A stretch of DNA of 64,000 nucleotides from Fischerella sp. PCC 9431 (GTDB lineage: Bacteria > Cyanobacteriota > Cyanobacteriia > Cyanobacteriales > Nostocaceae), in contig NZ_KE650771.1 of NCBI RefSeq assembly GCF_000447295.1, positions 4,745,451 to 4,809,450 on the forward strand, in the 5' to 3' direction. Below the pieces are notes generated by a model that was not told the origin of the DNA, ran no database searches, and saw only the letters and a program-made list of their open reading frames with translations. Position 1 is the first letter of the stretch; each line of letters begins with the position of its first letter. Below, in pieces: positions 18,225-28,159 of the stretch. The position numbers were made by a program, and so were the translations under genes.

Positions 18225-19907
18225 TCAATTATTATCCTGTGGTATGACCTCACTAGTTTGTTCTTTAGTTCGTTTTCGGAGTTGCTGTAACTGACTCTCC
18301 AAATTCAGATTTTGCTTGACTTGCTGTGTAGGAACTACTACCTCTGATGGATTTGATTGTTTTGAACTTCTGTTTGGCAAGACTGGTACAATCACTGAAC
18401 TAGAATCTTTGCTTGGTGATGGTTGTGGGGCAAGTTTCAGTTTAATCGGAGGTGGTGATTGAGTTTGTGAGGGTGTAGAAGAAGTTTGCCGAGAGTTGCG
18501 GTATTCTCGCAGTTTTTCCACTAGAGATGGTGACGAAGAAGTCTCTGGTGTACTGAGTGATGGTGTTTGTGTTGGCGATTGTTTCTGTTGTGATTCTTGT
18601 GATTCTTCTGTTACGGAATTATTTTTGCTTGATTCTTCTATGGTGTTAGTATTGCTAGTCGCGGTTTCTCGTTGGGAAGAACGCCGACTGCGCCTGCGTC
18701 GCTTAGAAGTAGTAGAGACGGACGCAGAGTTGACTGTTGATTGCGAAGTTTCAGAAGGTGTCGGAGAAGGTGAATTTGTGGATTTTACTTCTGCTGAAGT
18801 GCTTTGATTCGGCTGCTCAAAAACTGGTTTAGGGGATGGTGGCTGAGGCTTATTCAACATGGAAGTGATACCAAAACCTGCGGTTGCAGCAACAACAGCG
18901 ACACCAGCACCCAGAAGTACTTTAGGCGATCGCAGTTTTTTAGTAGCAGGAGTAATCTTGGGCAAGTTTGCCAACAGTGATGAAATTCTTTGTTTATTAG
19001 TGAGTTTTTGTTTAAGTAATTTTTCCTCATGCAACTGAGCAGATAAATCAACAGTTGGTACTGCCTGTGTCACCATTGGCATTGGTATGTGATTTGTGAC
19101 GTTTCCTGGTAGGAGTTTCAACCACTCTGCCACTGTTTGCGGACGAAACTTGGCTTCAATTGCCATACCACGCATCACAGCTTGATTGACTGCTGCACTT
19201 AAATGAGGTTGTAATTCGCGGGGTGTAGGCATTTGTTCGCGATCGCGCAACAATGCAGGCATGGGTACTTGTCCCGTCAAAAATGAGTACAATGTTGCTG
19301 CTAAACCGTAAACATCCGTTGCAGGCGTGCGCGTTGCCTGTGACAAGTATTGTTCAATTGGTGAATAGCCCTCAGACACCAAACCCGTGTGAGTTTGCCT
19401 CACCCCACTATTAAATTCACGGGCAATGCCAAAATCAATCAGTACTACTTCCTGAGTACCTTGGCGGAGAATAATATTATCTGGTTTAACATCTCGGTGC
19501 AGCAAACCATTTTGATGCACTACTTGTAAAGCAGCCCCGATTTGACGAATGTAATGAATCGCCGTCGCCTCCGGTAGAGGAATTCCTGGCAAAATATAAG
19601 CCTCCCCTAGAGTATCACCGGGAATATATTCCATCACCATGTATGGCAACCCATTCTCGACAAAAAAATCACTGACCCGGACAATATTGGGGTGGACACA
19701 TGTAGCCAAACGCCTAGCCTCATCCTGGAACTGACGCTCAAACTTGGCAAAATCAGGATGTTGTCTGAGCTTTTCATTCAGGGTTTTAATCACCACTACA
19801 TGATTTAAAAAGTCATGAGTAGCTTTGAAAGTAATACCAAAGCCACCCCGACCAATTTCTTGGTCTAAAGTATACTTACCACCCTGCAATTTTGTACCAG
19901 CTTGCAT
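18225..19907 (-). CDS. Membrane-bound serine/threonine protein kinase
   Basis: The kinase domain starts right after [14 protein letters not shown] and shows the glycine loop GRGGFGITF, catalytic loop [16 protein letters not shown] and a GYSPIEQY activation segment. One membrane segment (about 335-350 from the chosen start) is followed by about 200 residues rich in Ser, Thr, Pro and Gln, probably periplasmic and disordered. An ATG at 19946 would add 13 residues encoded by AAATCCC-type repeat DNA, so the ATG at 19907 is preferred. This is the Hanks-type kinase architecture common in filamentous cyanobacteria; the target is unknown. Confidence 0.88.
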   Translation of the reverse strand: MQAGTKLQGGKYTLDQEIGRGGFGITFKATHDFLNHVVVIKTLNEKLRQHPDFAKFERQFQDEARRLATCVHPNIVRVSDFFVENGLPYMVMEYIPGDTLGEAYILPGIPLPEATAIHYIRQIGAALQVVHQNGLLHRDVKPDNIILRQGTQEVVLIDFGIAREFNSGVRQTHTGLVSEGYSPIEQYLSQATRTPATDVYGLAATLYSFLTGQVPMPALLRDREQMPTPRELQPHLSAAVNQAVMRGMAIEAKFRPQTVAEWLKLLPGNVTNHIPMPMVTQAVPTVDLSAQLHEEKLLKQKLTNKQRISSLLANLPKITPATKKLRSPKVLLGAGVAVVAATAGFGITSMLNKPQPPSPKPVFEQPNQSTSAEVKSTNSPSPTPSETSQSTVNSASVSTTSKRRRRSRRSSQRETATSNTNTIEESSKNNSVTEESQESQQKQSPTQTPSLSTPETSSSPSLVEKLREYRNSRQTSSTPSQTQSPPPIKLKLAPQPSPSKDSSSVIVPVLPNRSSKQSNPSEVVVPTQQVKQNLNLESQLQQLRKRTKEQTSEVIPQDNN

Positions 19908-19946
19908 AGTATTTTGATTTGGGATTTGAGATTTAGATCTGGGCAT

Positions 19947-20454
19947 CCATTTTTAGATTTTAGATTAGCGTCAAATATTATCCTAATAATCTAAAATCCA
20001 AAACCCAAAATCTTGATGGAGATCGGGGAAAGGGGACAAAACAATTAAAAATTAAAAATTAAAAATTAAAAATTGGGAAGTGGAAATTGGGAATTGGTTT
20101 ATTCTCCCTGCACCCTGCTCCCTGCTCCCTTGTCTCCCTTGTCTTCCTTGTCCCCCTTGTCCTCCTTGTCCCTCAATCCCCAATCCCCAATCCCCGATCC
20201 CTTTCCCGAAACTCACCCATTCAGGTGAAGTGAAGAATACTTGGGAAGGGTTAACATCAAGGAAAGTTAAGAAATTATAAGTTCGCTATTTATACTCATA
20301 CTCTTTCCTACGCAAGATGAATGTTAACAGAACTTAGGTTCTATAGAAAGTTAATGATCTTGCCTACAACCGATAAAGATTTTTAATCAATATTTCTGCT
20401 TTACCTCCCCCTTTATCATCCTGAAATCCAAGTTATTCCTCAAGGCTGCTGGTT
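19947..20454. other. Low-complexity intergenic region between divergent kinase and exporter genes
   Basis: From 19950 to 20215 the DNA is made of short tandem motifs: AATCTAAAATCC, five AATTAAAA units (about 20044-20076), then C-rich strings of CTCCCTTGTC and CAATCCC type. The open frame across it is an artefact of these. The last 230 bases are ordinary sequence and must contain the promoter of the adaptor gene at 20455; no operator is evident. Confidence 0.7.
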
Positions 20455-21912
20455 ATGAATACCTCTATAGAAATTCCCGTTATCGGCAAAATAAAGCATC
20501 CCCAACGCTGGCTAATTGGGCTAGTTACAGCCGGTATTTTGGTTGTCGGCGGCACTACAACTTATACTCTGGTAAATCGGGGAGCAAGCAGAGAAGATAT
20601 TGCGGCACTTACTATTCCTGTGGAAGCAAAAGATGTCACCTTGCGAATTACTGCCAGTGGTAAGGTAGTGCCAGATCAAAGCGTGAATATTAGCCCGAAA
20701 CAACCAGGAATTGTTGCAGAGTTAAAGGTTGAACAAGGCGATCGCGTCCAGAAAGGACAAATTCTCGCTGTTATGGATAGTGCCAATGTCAAGACTCAAA
20801 TTCTGCAATACCAAGCCAGCTTACAACAAGCCAAAGCACAGCTAGCTGAAGCCCAAGCTGGAAGTCGCCCCCAAGAAATTGCCCAAGCTAAAGCGCGTTT
20901 AGCACAAGCCCAAGCCCAACTTGAAGAAGCTATAGCTGGTAATCGTTCCCAAGAAATCCAAGAAGCTCAAGCTCAGGTTGATGATGCCAAAGCACAGGTA
21001 AACTTGACACAGGCAAGGGTCAGACGCTATCGAGAATTGGCAAGACAAGGAGCAATTTCTCAAGATCAATTAGATCAATATGTGAGCGAAGACACAAGGG
21101 CTAAAGCCACTTTGGAACAAGCTCAACGCCGATTATCATTACTAAAAAGTGGCTCTCGTTCTGAAGAAATTGCTCGCCAAGAAGCTGCGGTTGCAGAAGC
21201 CAAAGCCGCTTTAAAGTTGCTCCAAAACGGTACACGCCCAGAGGTAATTGCTCAACGTCAAGCAGCAGTAGCTGTGGCTGAGGCACAGTTAAAGTCAGCT
21301 CAGGTGAATTTAGAAGATACCATCATCCGCGCTCCCTTCACGGGAATTATCACCCAGAAATATGCTAACGACGGAGCTTATGTAGCGCCGACAACTTCTG
21401 CTTCTTCGAGTGCTTCGGCTACTTCTAGTTCTATCGTGGCTCTAGCAAAGGGTTTAGAAGTATTAGCACAAGTCCCGGAAGCTGATATTGGCAGAATTAA
21501 AGAAGGACAACAGGTAGAAATTGTTACCGATGCTTATCCTGATCAAGTATTTAAAGGTCGTGTGCGCCTGATTGCTCCGGAAGCCGTCAAGGAAGAAGGT
21601 GTAACGTTATTTCAGGTACGAGTCGCGATTAATACTGGACAAGAAAAATTACGTTCTGGCTTAAATGTTGATTTGACGTTTTTAGGCGATCAAGTAGACG
21701 ATGCTCTACTAGTACCAACTGTGGCAATTGTGACAGAAAAAGGTGACACTGGAGTACTTGTCCCAGATGCTCAAAATAAACCTTTGTTCCATTCAGTAAC
21801 AGTAGGGGCGCAGGTAAAAGATCAGACTCAGATTCTATCTGGTGTCAAAGAAGGCGATCGCGTATTTCTCAACCCACCCAAAGACTATAAACGCGAACAG
21901 CAAGCAAAATAA
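20455..21912 (+). CDS. Periplasmic adaptor (membrane fusion) subunit of an ABC exporter
   Basis: A 485-residue HlyD/MacA-type protein. One N-terminal membrane anchor (about residues 19-40) precedes a lipoyl half (ASGKVVPDQSVNISP), a long helical hairpin made of Gln/Ala/Glu-rich repeats (about 118-285), the second lipoyl half (IIRAPFTGIITQKYANDGAYV) and a beta-barrel. It would link a plasma-membrane ABC permease to an outer-membrane channel, as DevB does for heterocyst glycolipids. The permease gene follows after 5 bases. The start is ATG. The substrate cannot be deduced. Confidence 0.88.
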   Translation: MNTSIEIPVIGKIKHPQRWLIGLVTAGILVVGGTTTYTLVNRGASREDIAALTIPVEAKDVTLRITASGKVVPDQSVNISPKQPGIVAELKVEQGDRVQKGQILAVMDSANVKTQILQYQASLQQAKAQLAEAQAGSRPQEIAQAKARLAQAQAQLEEAIAGNRSQEIQEAQAQVDDAKAQVNLTQARVRRYRELARQGAISQDQLDQYVSEDTRAKATLEQAQRRLSLLKSGSRSEEIARQEAAVAEAKAALKLLQNGTRPEVIAQRQAAVAVAEAQLKSAQVNLEDTIIRAPFTGIITQKYANDGAYVAPTTSASSSASATSSSIVALAKGLEVLAQVPEADIGRIKEGQQVEIVTDAYPDQVFKGRVRLIAPEAVKEEGVTLFQVRVAINTGQEKLRSGLNVDLTFLGDQVDDALLVPTVAIVTEKGDTGVLVPDAQNKPLFHSVTVGAQVKDQTQILSGVKEGDRVFLNPPKDYKREQQAK

Positions 21913-21917
21913 TAAAA

Positions 21918-23135
21918 ATGAACCTAGCAGAAAGTATCAAAATGGCAGGAAAAACCCTGCTGTCTAATAAATTACGTAGCACCCTCACCATGTTGGGTAT
22001 CGTCATTGGTAATGCTTCAGTTATTGCCATGATTGGTATTGGTGAAGCTGGACAAAAGTATGTCAACAAACAATTAGAATCTTTGGGACCAAATGTGTTG
22101 TTTGTGCTTCCTGGGAATCGGGAAACACAACGTATATCTCGCGATACACCAAAAACGTTGGTGCTAGCAGATGCAGAGGCGATCGCAACTCAAGTACCAA
22201 CTGTCGCAGGAGTCGCGCCAGAATTAAACAGCCGACAAGTGGTGAATTACCGCAGCCGCAACACAGACGTTAATATCATTGGTACAACTCCAAGCTTTCT
22301 GCAAGTGCGAGACTTTGAAACAGCAAAAGGGCGTTTTTTCACTGACATAGATATCAAACGCAATAATCAAGTTGTTGTTCTGGGTGCAAACTTAGCAGAA
22401 AGATTTTTTGGGACAAGTAATCCCATCGGTCAACAATTGCGGATCAAAAATGTTAGTTTTCAGATTATTGGCGTATTAACAGCTAAAGGTTCTAGCTTGG
22501 GTGCTGATTATGACGAAGCAGCATTGATACCACTGACAACGTCAGCTAGCCGACTTGTAGGAGAAAATTCTCCCTATGGGATCGGTTTAGCTTATATCGT
22601 CGTCTCAGCTCGTGATGCTAATAGTGTAGATGCAGCAGAATTTCAAATTACCAACTTGCTACGTCAGCGACACAAAATTAATAGCGAAGATGATTTTACG
22701 ATCCGCACTCAAAAAGATGCAATGCAAACTATCGGTCAGATTACCAGTGCATTGACAATTATGCTAGCCGCGATCGCAGCTATTTCTCTGATTGTTGGTG
22801 GTATCGGTATCATGAATATCATGCTAGTTTCCGTCACCGAACGCACCCAAGAAATTGGACTGCGAAAAGCAATTGGTGCTACTCAGCAAGATATCTTATT
22901 ACAATTCATCATTGAAGCCGTGATTCTCTCCGCCGCCGGTGGTTTAATTGGGACTGCGATCGGTGTCGGCGGTATTTTGTTAGTAGCAGCCTTAACACCA
23001 TTAGATGCAGGAATTTCTGTTGTCGCAATTAGTTTGACAGTTGGTGTTTCTGGTGGTATAGGTTTATTCTTTGGCGTTGTTCCTGCTCGTCGGGCTGCGA
23101 AACTCGACCCCATTGTAGCGTTAAGAAGCGCTTAA
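21918..23135 (+). CDS. MacB/DevC-type ABC transporter permease
   Basis: A 405-residue permease with the MacB topology: an N-terminal helix within LAESIKMAGKTLLSNKLRSTLTMLGIVIGN, a large periplasmic domain (about 45-275) and three C-terminal helices. The conserved SVTERTQEIGLRKAIGAT motif before the second helix and the final PARRAAKLDPIVALR are diagnostic of this family. There is no fused ATPase, so a separate ATP-binding subunit is needed; the best local candidate is at 29086-29811. It is translationally close to the adaptor gene (5-base gap), so the two form one operon. Confidence 0.9.
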   Translation: MNLAESIKMAGKTLLSNKLRSTLTMLGIVIGNASVIAMIGIGEAGQKYVNKQLESLGPNVLFVLPGNRETQRISRDTPKTLVLADAEAIATQVPTVAGVAPELNSRQVVNYRSRNTDVNIIGTTPSFLQVRDFETAKGRFFTDIDIKRNNQVVVLGANLAERFFGTSNPIGQQLRIKNVSFQIIGVLTAKGSSLGADYDEAALIPLTTSASRLVGENSPYGIGLAYIVVSARDANSVDAAEFQITNLLRQRHKINSEDDFTIRTQKDAMQTIGQITSALTIMLAAIAAISLIVGGIGIMNIMLVSVTERTQEIGLRKAIGATQQDILLQFIIEAVILSAAGGLIGTAIGVGGILLVAALTPLDAGISVVAISLTVGVSGGIGLFFGVVPARRAAKLDPIVALRSA

Positions 23136-23151
23136 TTTTGTGAAAGGTTTG

Positions 23152-23184
23152 TAGTAAGCGCTTTAGCGCTGAAGCGTTACTCAA
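23152..23184 (+). terminator. Stem-loop repeat after the permease gene
   Basis: AGTAAGCGCTT and AAGCGTTACT flank TAGCGCTG, making an imperfect hairpin 17 bases after the permease stop. The GTAGTAAGCGCTTTAGCGCT wording looks like a dispersed cyanobacterial repeat. No T-run follows, so a terminator role is only tentative. Confidence 0.35.
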
Positions 23185-23247
23185 GCGATCGCATTGTAAA
23201 TTAAGAACGTAGTATGCAAAAATGTAATTTTTGCAGCAACGGCAAAA

Positions 23248-24081
23248 GTGAAAACAGACAGTATTTTTTACCAACTCTTTGCAGAATTTCCCAGTATTTT
23301 CTTTGAGTTGATTGGACATTCCCCCAGCAATAGTCAAGATTATCAGTTTCGGTCGGTAGAAATTAAACAAACCGCTTTTCGTATTGATGGCGTATTTCTA
23401 CCACCAGAAGACAGTCCAGACAAAACAGTATATTTGTGTGAAGTCCAGTTTCAAAAAGATCAATTTCTCTATCACCGGGTATTTGCGGAACTATTTTTAT
23501 ATTTAGACCAAAATCCAGCTACCTACGATTGGTATGCTGTGATTATTTACCCGAAACGGAGTCTAGAACCAGATGAAAACAGACTCTATCAGGTATTGCT
23601 AGAAAGTTCAAAAGTACAGCGTGTTTATCTTGATGAACTCGAAACCTCAGCCAGCAGGTCTTTGGGTATTGGCGTTGTGAAGTTAGTAGTAGAATCAGAA
23701 GAAAATGCCGCTAACTATGCTAGAGAACTGATTGCACAAGCAAGACAAGAAATTACAAATCGTTTATCTACAAGAGCGATAATAGATTTAATCGAAACAA
23801 TCATAGTTTACAAATTTCCCCAATTAAGCCGCCAAGAGGTGGAAGATATGCTGAAATTAAAAGAATTAAAACAAACTAGAGTTTACCAAGAAGCATTAGA
23901 AGAAGGACGCGAAGAGGGACTACAAAAAGGACGCGAAGAGGGACTACAACAAGGACGACTCGAAGGTAAATTAGCTGTTGTTCCACTATTGTTGAAAGCA
24001 GGAGTGAGTGTCGAAGAAATAGCTCAACAATTAGAAGTTGAGATTGAAGCAGTTAGGCGAATAGCACAACAGCAGTCTTAA
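23248..24081 (+). CDS. DUF2887/Rpn-like PD-(D/E)XK family protein
   Basis: A 277-residue protein starting at a GTG (MKTDSIFYQLF, the usual start of this family). The N-terminal half contains the nuclease-like core: FRIDGVFLPP, then YLCEVQFQKDQ (E-x-Q in place of E-x-K) and a FAELFLYLDQ segment. The C-terminal third is a charged repeat (EEGREEGLQKGREEGLQQGR) plus a helical tail ending VEEIAQQLEVEIEAVRRIAQQ. Relatives are annotated as Rpn family recombination-promoting nucleases or putative transposases and are abundant in cyanobacteria; their role is unclear. It lies 112 bases after the permease gene. Confidence 0.85.
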   Translation: MKTDSIFYQLFAEFPSIFFELIGHSPSNSQDYQFRSVEIKQTAFRIDGVFLPPEDSPDKTVYLCEVQFQKDQFLYHRVFAELFLYLDQNPATYDWYAVIIYPKRSLEPDENRLYQVLLESSKVQRVYLDELETSASRSLGIGVVKLVVESEENAANYARELIAQARQEITNRLSTRAIIDLIETIIVYKFPQLSRQEVEDMLKLKELKQTRVYQEALEEGREEGLQKGREEGLQQGRLEGKLAVVPLLLKAGVSVEEIAQQLEVEIEAVRRIAQQQS

Positions 24082-24103
24082 AATTGAGCCTAATTACTTA
24101 GCC

Positions 24104-24286
24104 GTGAGAAATATGATTAAATTTAGCGCTCTTAAGCACACCAGAGTTTACCAAGAAGCATTGGAAGAAGGTAAGTTAGCTGTTGTTCCACTATTGTTGA
24201 AAGCAGGAGTGAGTGTCGAAGAAATAGCTCAACAGTTGGAAGTTGATATTGAAGCAGTTAGGAAAATAGCACAACAGCAGTGTTGA
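24104..24286 (+). pseudogene. Truncated duplicate of the DUF2887 C-terminus
   Basis: This 60-residue frame (GTG start) repeats the tail of the gene just upstream: TRVYQEALEEG then KLAVVPLLLKAGVSVEEIAQ are the same as in the full gene, with the GREEGLQ repeats deleted. DNA identity over about 130 bases is nearly complete. It looks like a recent local duplication that lost the catalytic half. A short expressed peptide cannot be excluded. Confidence 0.75.
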
Positions 24287-24570
24287 GTACAAGCGATCGC
24301 ATTGTATGTTGAATTTGAATCGTGCGATCGCATTTTACATTCAAGTAATACCAATTTGCCAAAAGAATGCAACAGATAGGCCATCTTGTAGAGACGCGAT
24401 TTATCGCGTCTTTATCCAAGGATGTGTTGCAATCATTGATTGAATTGATATAAAAACAGTGCGATCGCATTATGTGTTGAAATTGAGTCGTGCGATCGCC
24501 CCTGTAACACCATCATCCCAACTCAGAAGTTCACTTTTCAAGCTCTGAGCTTCAGTATCCGACTTCAGAA
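24287..24570. repeat. HIP1-dense spacer with dispersed palindromic repeat, copy 3
   Basis: The stretch has several GCGATCGC sites, each preceded by GTGCGATCGC or similar. At 24348-24417 lies the same element as at 16491-16560 (ATACCAATTT leader, then GAGACGCGATTTATCGCGTC hairpin at about 24391-24410). No gene is supported. Confidence 0.75.
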
Positions 24571-24738
24571 CAAGAACTTTTTCACTTGAAACGAGAATTT
24601 TCCTACTTGGAACGAGAACATTCTCACTTGAAACAAGAATTTTCTCACTTGGAACGAGAACCTTCTCATTTGAAACAAGAATTTTCTCACTTGGAACGAG
24701 AATTTTCTCACCTGAAACAAGAAACTTCTCACTTGGAA
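24571..24738. repeat. 21-bp minisatellite with 42-bp higher-order period
   Basis: Eight consecutive 21-bp units alternate between a TTGAAACAAGAATTTTCTCA type and a TTGGAACGAGAA type, so the true repeat is a 42-bp dimer. On the + strand it reads as a coiled-coil-like heptad (HLKQEFS, HLEREFS), and on the minus strand as LVPSEKI. No ATG or binding site serves either frame; only TTG codons are present. It is probably non-coding. Confidence 0.85.
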
Positions 24739-24892
24739 CGAGAAACTTTGAGTTCAAAACTTCAACGTTCGAGTTTAGAGCTTCAATAATCAAGCTGAGA
24801 ACTAGAAACTTATATTAAATTTGTTTACTCTTGTCTACCCAAAGAATAGCTAAACGTCAGTTTTAGTCACAAATCTTCCATCTGACACAATA

Positions 24893-27793
24893 TCACTGCT
24901 CTGAAGCCAACTTAGCGCGAACAATTGCCAGACCTTCACGAACAGTGACAGTATGGGGATGATTCTCCCCTAACCGACGCTCACAAATTTCCAATGCTTG
25001 TTTGTACAACTCTTCGGATTCGCTGTAAAGTCCTTGGGAGTAGTAGAGAAACGCCAGATTGTTGAGGCTAATTGCAACATCAGGATGTGACTCACCCAGC
25101 AGGCGTCGCCTTTGTTCCAATGCTTGTTTGTACAAAGGTTCGGCTTCGCTGTAACGTCCTTGGGAGTAGTAGAGTAACGCCAGGTTGTTGAGGCTAGCTG
25201 CAAAATCTGGATGTGACTTACCCAGCGGGCGTCGCCTTTGTTCTAATGCTTGTTTGTACAGAGGTTCAGCTTCGCTGTAACGTCCTTGGGAGTAGTAGAG
25301 AAACGCCAGGTTGTTGAGGCTAGTTGCAACATCAGGATGTGACTCACCCAGCAGACGTCGCCTTTGTTCCAATGCTTGTTGTAACAACGGTTCGGCTTCA
25401 CTGTAACGTCCTTGGGAGTTGTAGAGTGACGCCAGGTTGTTGAGGCTAGTTGCAACATCAGGATGTGACTCACCCAGCAGACGTCGCCTTTGTTCCAATG
25501 CTTGTTTGTACAAAGGTTCAGCTTCACTGTAACATCCTTGGGAGTCGTAGAGTGACGCCAGGTTGTTGAGGCTTTGTGCAAAATCAGGATGTGACTCACC
25601 CAGCAAGTGTTGCGTTAGTTCCAATGCTTGTTTGTACAAAGGTTCGGCTTTGCTGTATCGTCCTTGGGAGTAGTAGAGTGACGCCAGGTTGTTGAGGCTA
25701 GCTGCAAAATCAGGATGTGACTCACCCAACAGGCGTTGTCTTAGTTCTAATGCTTGTTGGTGCAAAGGTTCAGCTTCGCTGTATCGTCCTTGGGATTTGT
25801 AGAGTAACGCCAGGTTGTTGAGGCTTTGTGCAACATGAGGATGTGACTCACCCAGCAGGCATCGGTATAGTTCCAATGCTTGTTGTAACAACGGTTCGGC
25901 TTCACTGTAACGTCCTTGGGAGTGGTAGAGTAACGCTAGGTTGTTGAGGCTAGTTGCAATATCACGATGTGACTCACCCAGCAGGCGTCGGTATAGTTCT
26001 AATGCTTGTTGTAACAACGGTTCGGCTTCACTGTAACGTCCTTGGGAGTGGTAGAGTAACGCTAGGTTGTTGAGGCTAGTTGCAACATCAGGATGTGACT
26101 CACCCAAGCGCTTTTTAGTAACTTCTAAACACTGCTCATACCAAGGTGCAGCCTGATCATACAATCCCTGACCATAATAAAATCGAGTGTTACCGACGAA
26201 AGCCCAGATTAAATCTCCCTTGTTGAGGTAATCAATAAGATTATTGGCTACTTCTGCTAAGTGAGGTATGGCGGGAGAGATGGCAGTGATTTGTTCGCGG
26301 GTGGGGGTTTGAGGAATTTCTTTAGCAACTGCTATCATTGCTGTGGCAAAAGCATATTGAAGATTCCCCCAAGTTCCCAGAAAATCTTGGTCTTTTAGCT
26401 GGGCTTGAAAAAATTCCCGTAGCAGTGGATGCAGTTGATAAATTCCCTTTTCCTTATGTTGTAGTAAATGCAAATTCAGCAACTTATCATCCCGACTTGC
26501 TTCTAACTCCTCTGCATCCACATCGGGTAAACACTGTTTTACTAACTGCCAAGATATCGGTGCAAGGGCAAATAAACTCAACAAACACGCCAGTTGCTTA
26601 TCGGTGTCGCTTAATTCTTGCCAACTCAACTCAAAGGCTGCTTGCACACCCTGCTGTGCTGTCATGTCGGCTGGTGCTTTTGACAGAGAAGGTTCTTTGA
26701 GTCCCTTTGCTTCCAACCTTTGCAACATTTCTGCGAGGGACAAATCCTCTTTTCTGGCTAAATACCGCCCGACTAACTCTATCCCCAAGGGCAAATACCC
26801 CAATCTTTCACATAGAGACGTTGCAGACGACACCTCTCCATTAATTCTTTCTACCCCAACCAGCGTCCTTAATAATTCCAACGCCGCATCTGGTTGCAGC
26901 ACATCCAAGGATAATTTTGCAATTGATACTCCTGGAAGTTGGCGAGTTGTGATCAACACTTTAAACCGGGACGATGACGGCGGTAGATATGGCTTAACTT
27001 CTTTATAGTCGGTGACGTTATCCAACACTAACAGCACTTCACCCTCACGCCAGTTTCGCCAGCAGTATTGGACTTGTGTTAGTACATCAAAATCTTCCGG
27101 TGGGTTTAAATTAAACTGAATTCTGGCAAATTGCACCACCTGCAACCCCACATTCTGCAACGCCAGCAACCAACAAACGCCGCCTTGGTAAATTTCTCGG
27201 TGTGTCTTTGCATATTGCAGCGCCAGTTCAGTTTTACCCACACCACCCATACCAGCAATTGCGGCTATTGCTACTTGGTCATTTTGCTGCAAGAGTTGGT
27301 GGAGGTTTTCTAGTTCCTCTTCTCGTCCGACAAACTCCACTACCCCACTCAAGGGAAGATTTTCATAAGGGGTAGGTTGGGGTTTTGCTTTTCTTCCTTC
27401 AGTACGCTGTACACCTGGTAATTTTTCTCTACGGCTTTGCCATTCTTGATCAAAGTTTCGTAAATTCTCTTCTTTGTCGCTTTTATCGTACCAAAGCGTC
27501 AGCTTAAAATGCCAATCCTCCGAACCTCGTTGATGTTCGCGCAAATCTTCCAGAATTTCTAAAAAATCTTGTAGTCGTTTCAGCGCTTCTCGGACTTGTT
27601 CTTTAGTCAAATCAGTGAGTTCTGCCAAAACTCTCAGGTTTGTCCTCACAATCACTTGGTTGGACGCTTGCCAATTGAGGTCTATTTTGAAACGTTGACA
27701 ATCTTCTAACTCGTCATTAGCAAAAGCCAAGAACTTCTCTAAAAGCAGCTTTACCCGCGCTTTGACATCATCACCATAGGTAGCACGCGCCAT
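24893..27793 (-). CDS. NB-ARC/TPR STAND-type signalling ATPase
   Basis: A 966-residue protein. Residues 1-105 are a charged helical module I cannot assign. An NB-ARC nucleotide switch follows: GREEEL at 157-162, Walker A GMGGVGKT at 181-188, Walker B VLLVLDNV near 255 and a GxP-like LPLGIELVGRYLA motif. The last 380 residues are nine nearly identical 42-residue kinesin-light-chain-type TPRs (SLNNLALLY, SQGRYSEAEPL, QALE, LLGESHPDVA). Such STAND proteins sense a ligand through the repeats and oligomerise; many act in programmed cell death or phage defence. The trigger and effector are not evident here. The start is ATG. Confidence 0.85.
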   Translation of the reverse strand: MARATYGDDVKARVKLLLEKFLAFANDELEDCQRFKIDLNWQASNQVIVRTNLRVLAELTDLTKEQVREALKRLQDFLEILEDLREHQRGSEDWHFKLTLWYDKSDKEENLRNFDQEWQSRREKLPGVQRTEGRKAKPQPTPYENLPLSGVVEFVGREEELENLHQLLQQNDQVAIAAIAGMGGVGKTELALQYAKTHREIYQGGVCWLLALQNVGLQVVQFARIQFNLNPPEDFDVLTQVQYCWRNWREGEVLLVLDNVTDYKEVKPYLPPSSSRFKVLITTRQLPGVSIAKLSLDVLQPDAALELLRTLVGVERINGEVSSATSLCERLGYLPLGIELVGRYLARKEDLSLAEMLQRLEAKGLKEPSLSKAPADMTAQQGVQAAFELSWQELSDTDKQLACLLSLFALAPISWQLVKQCLPDVDAEELEASRDDKLLNLHLLQHKEKGIYQLHPLLREFFQAQLKDQDFLGTWGNLQYAFATAMIAVAKEIPQTPTREQITAISPAIPHLAEVANNLIDYLNKGDLIWAFVGNTRFYYGQGLYDQAAPWYEQCLEVTKKRLGESHPDVATSLNNLALLYHSQGRYSEAEPLLQQALELYRRLLGESHRDIATSLNNLALLYHSQGRYSEAEPLLQQALELYRCLLGESHPHVAQSLNNLALLYKSQGRYSEAEPLHQQALELRQRLLGESHPDFAASLNNLASLYYSQGRYSKAEPLYKQALELTQHLLGESHPDFAQSLNNLASLYDSQGCYSEAEPLYKQALEQRRRLLGESHPDVATSLNNLASLYNSQGRYSEAEPLLQQALEQRRRLLGESHPDVATSLNNLAFLYYSQGRYSEAEPLYKQALEQRRRPLGKSHPDFAASLNNLALLYYSQGRYSEAEPLYKQALEQRRRLLGESHPDVAISLNNLAFLYYSQGLYSESEELYKQALEICERRLGENHPHTVTVREGLAIVRAKLASEQ

Positions 27794-27962
27794 CTGTCTA
27801 CTCAGAAAATTTGCAACAAAGTTTAGGGAACCCCCAAACTTAATCTAACAGCCCCAAACTCAAAATTCCTGAAATTTACTGGTTACAACAGGTAAAAAAT
27901 AGCTTTTGCTCTCGCATACTACCCCAAATTTACCTTTGCCTCATGAGTTAAAGGTAAAGCAA

Positions 27963-28130
27963 ATGAAGGCAGCAAAATTTATCAGTGTTAAGAAATTGGT
28001 GATAGTTCTGGTATTTTTAACTCCCCTGATAGCAGACTTAATCATGCCAGGTTCGGGTATTGTAATTGAGCTTGTATTTCTACTTTGGGAATTATTAGAA
28101 CCAGAGGAAACGGAGGGCAATAACTTATAG
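27963..28130 (+). CDS. Small hydrophobic protein, unknown
   Basis: The ATG at 27963 gives 55 residues: a basic start (MKAAKFISVKK), one or two hydrophobic stretches (LVIVLVFLTPLIADLIM and GIVIELVFLLWELL) and an acidic tail. It is divergent from the STAND gene and could be a small membrane protein. I do not recognise a family. A TTG start further upstream is not convincing. Whether it is expressed is uncertain. Confidence 0.45.
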   Translation: MKAAKFISVKKLVIVLVFLTPLIADLIMPGSGIVIELVFLLWELLEPEETEGNNL

Positions 28131-28159
28131 ACTATATCATTCGTTACCAGGGCTTGATC

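Noticed and set aside
20080-20280. 66-residue frame after the kinase gene
   Set aside because: Made of CTCCCTTGTC-type low-complexity DNA; no family resemblance.
24470-24793. Frames over the second 21-bp array
   Set aside because: No ATG in either strand's frame and a purely repetitive composition.
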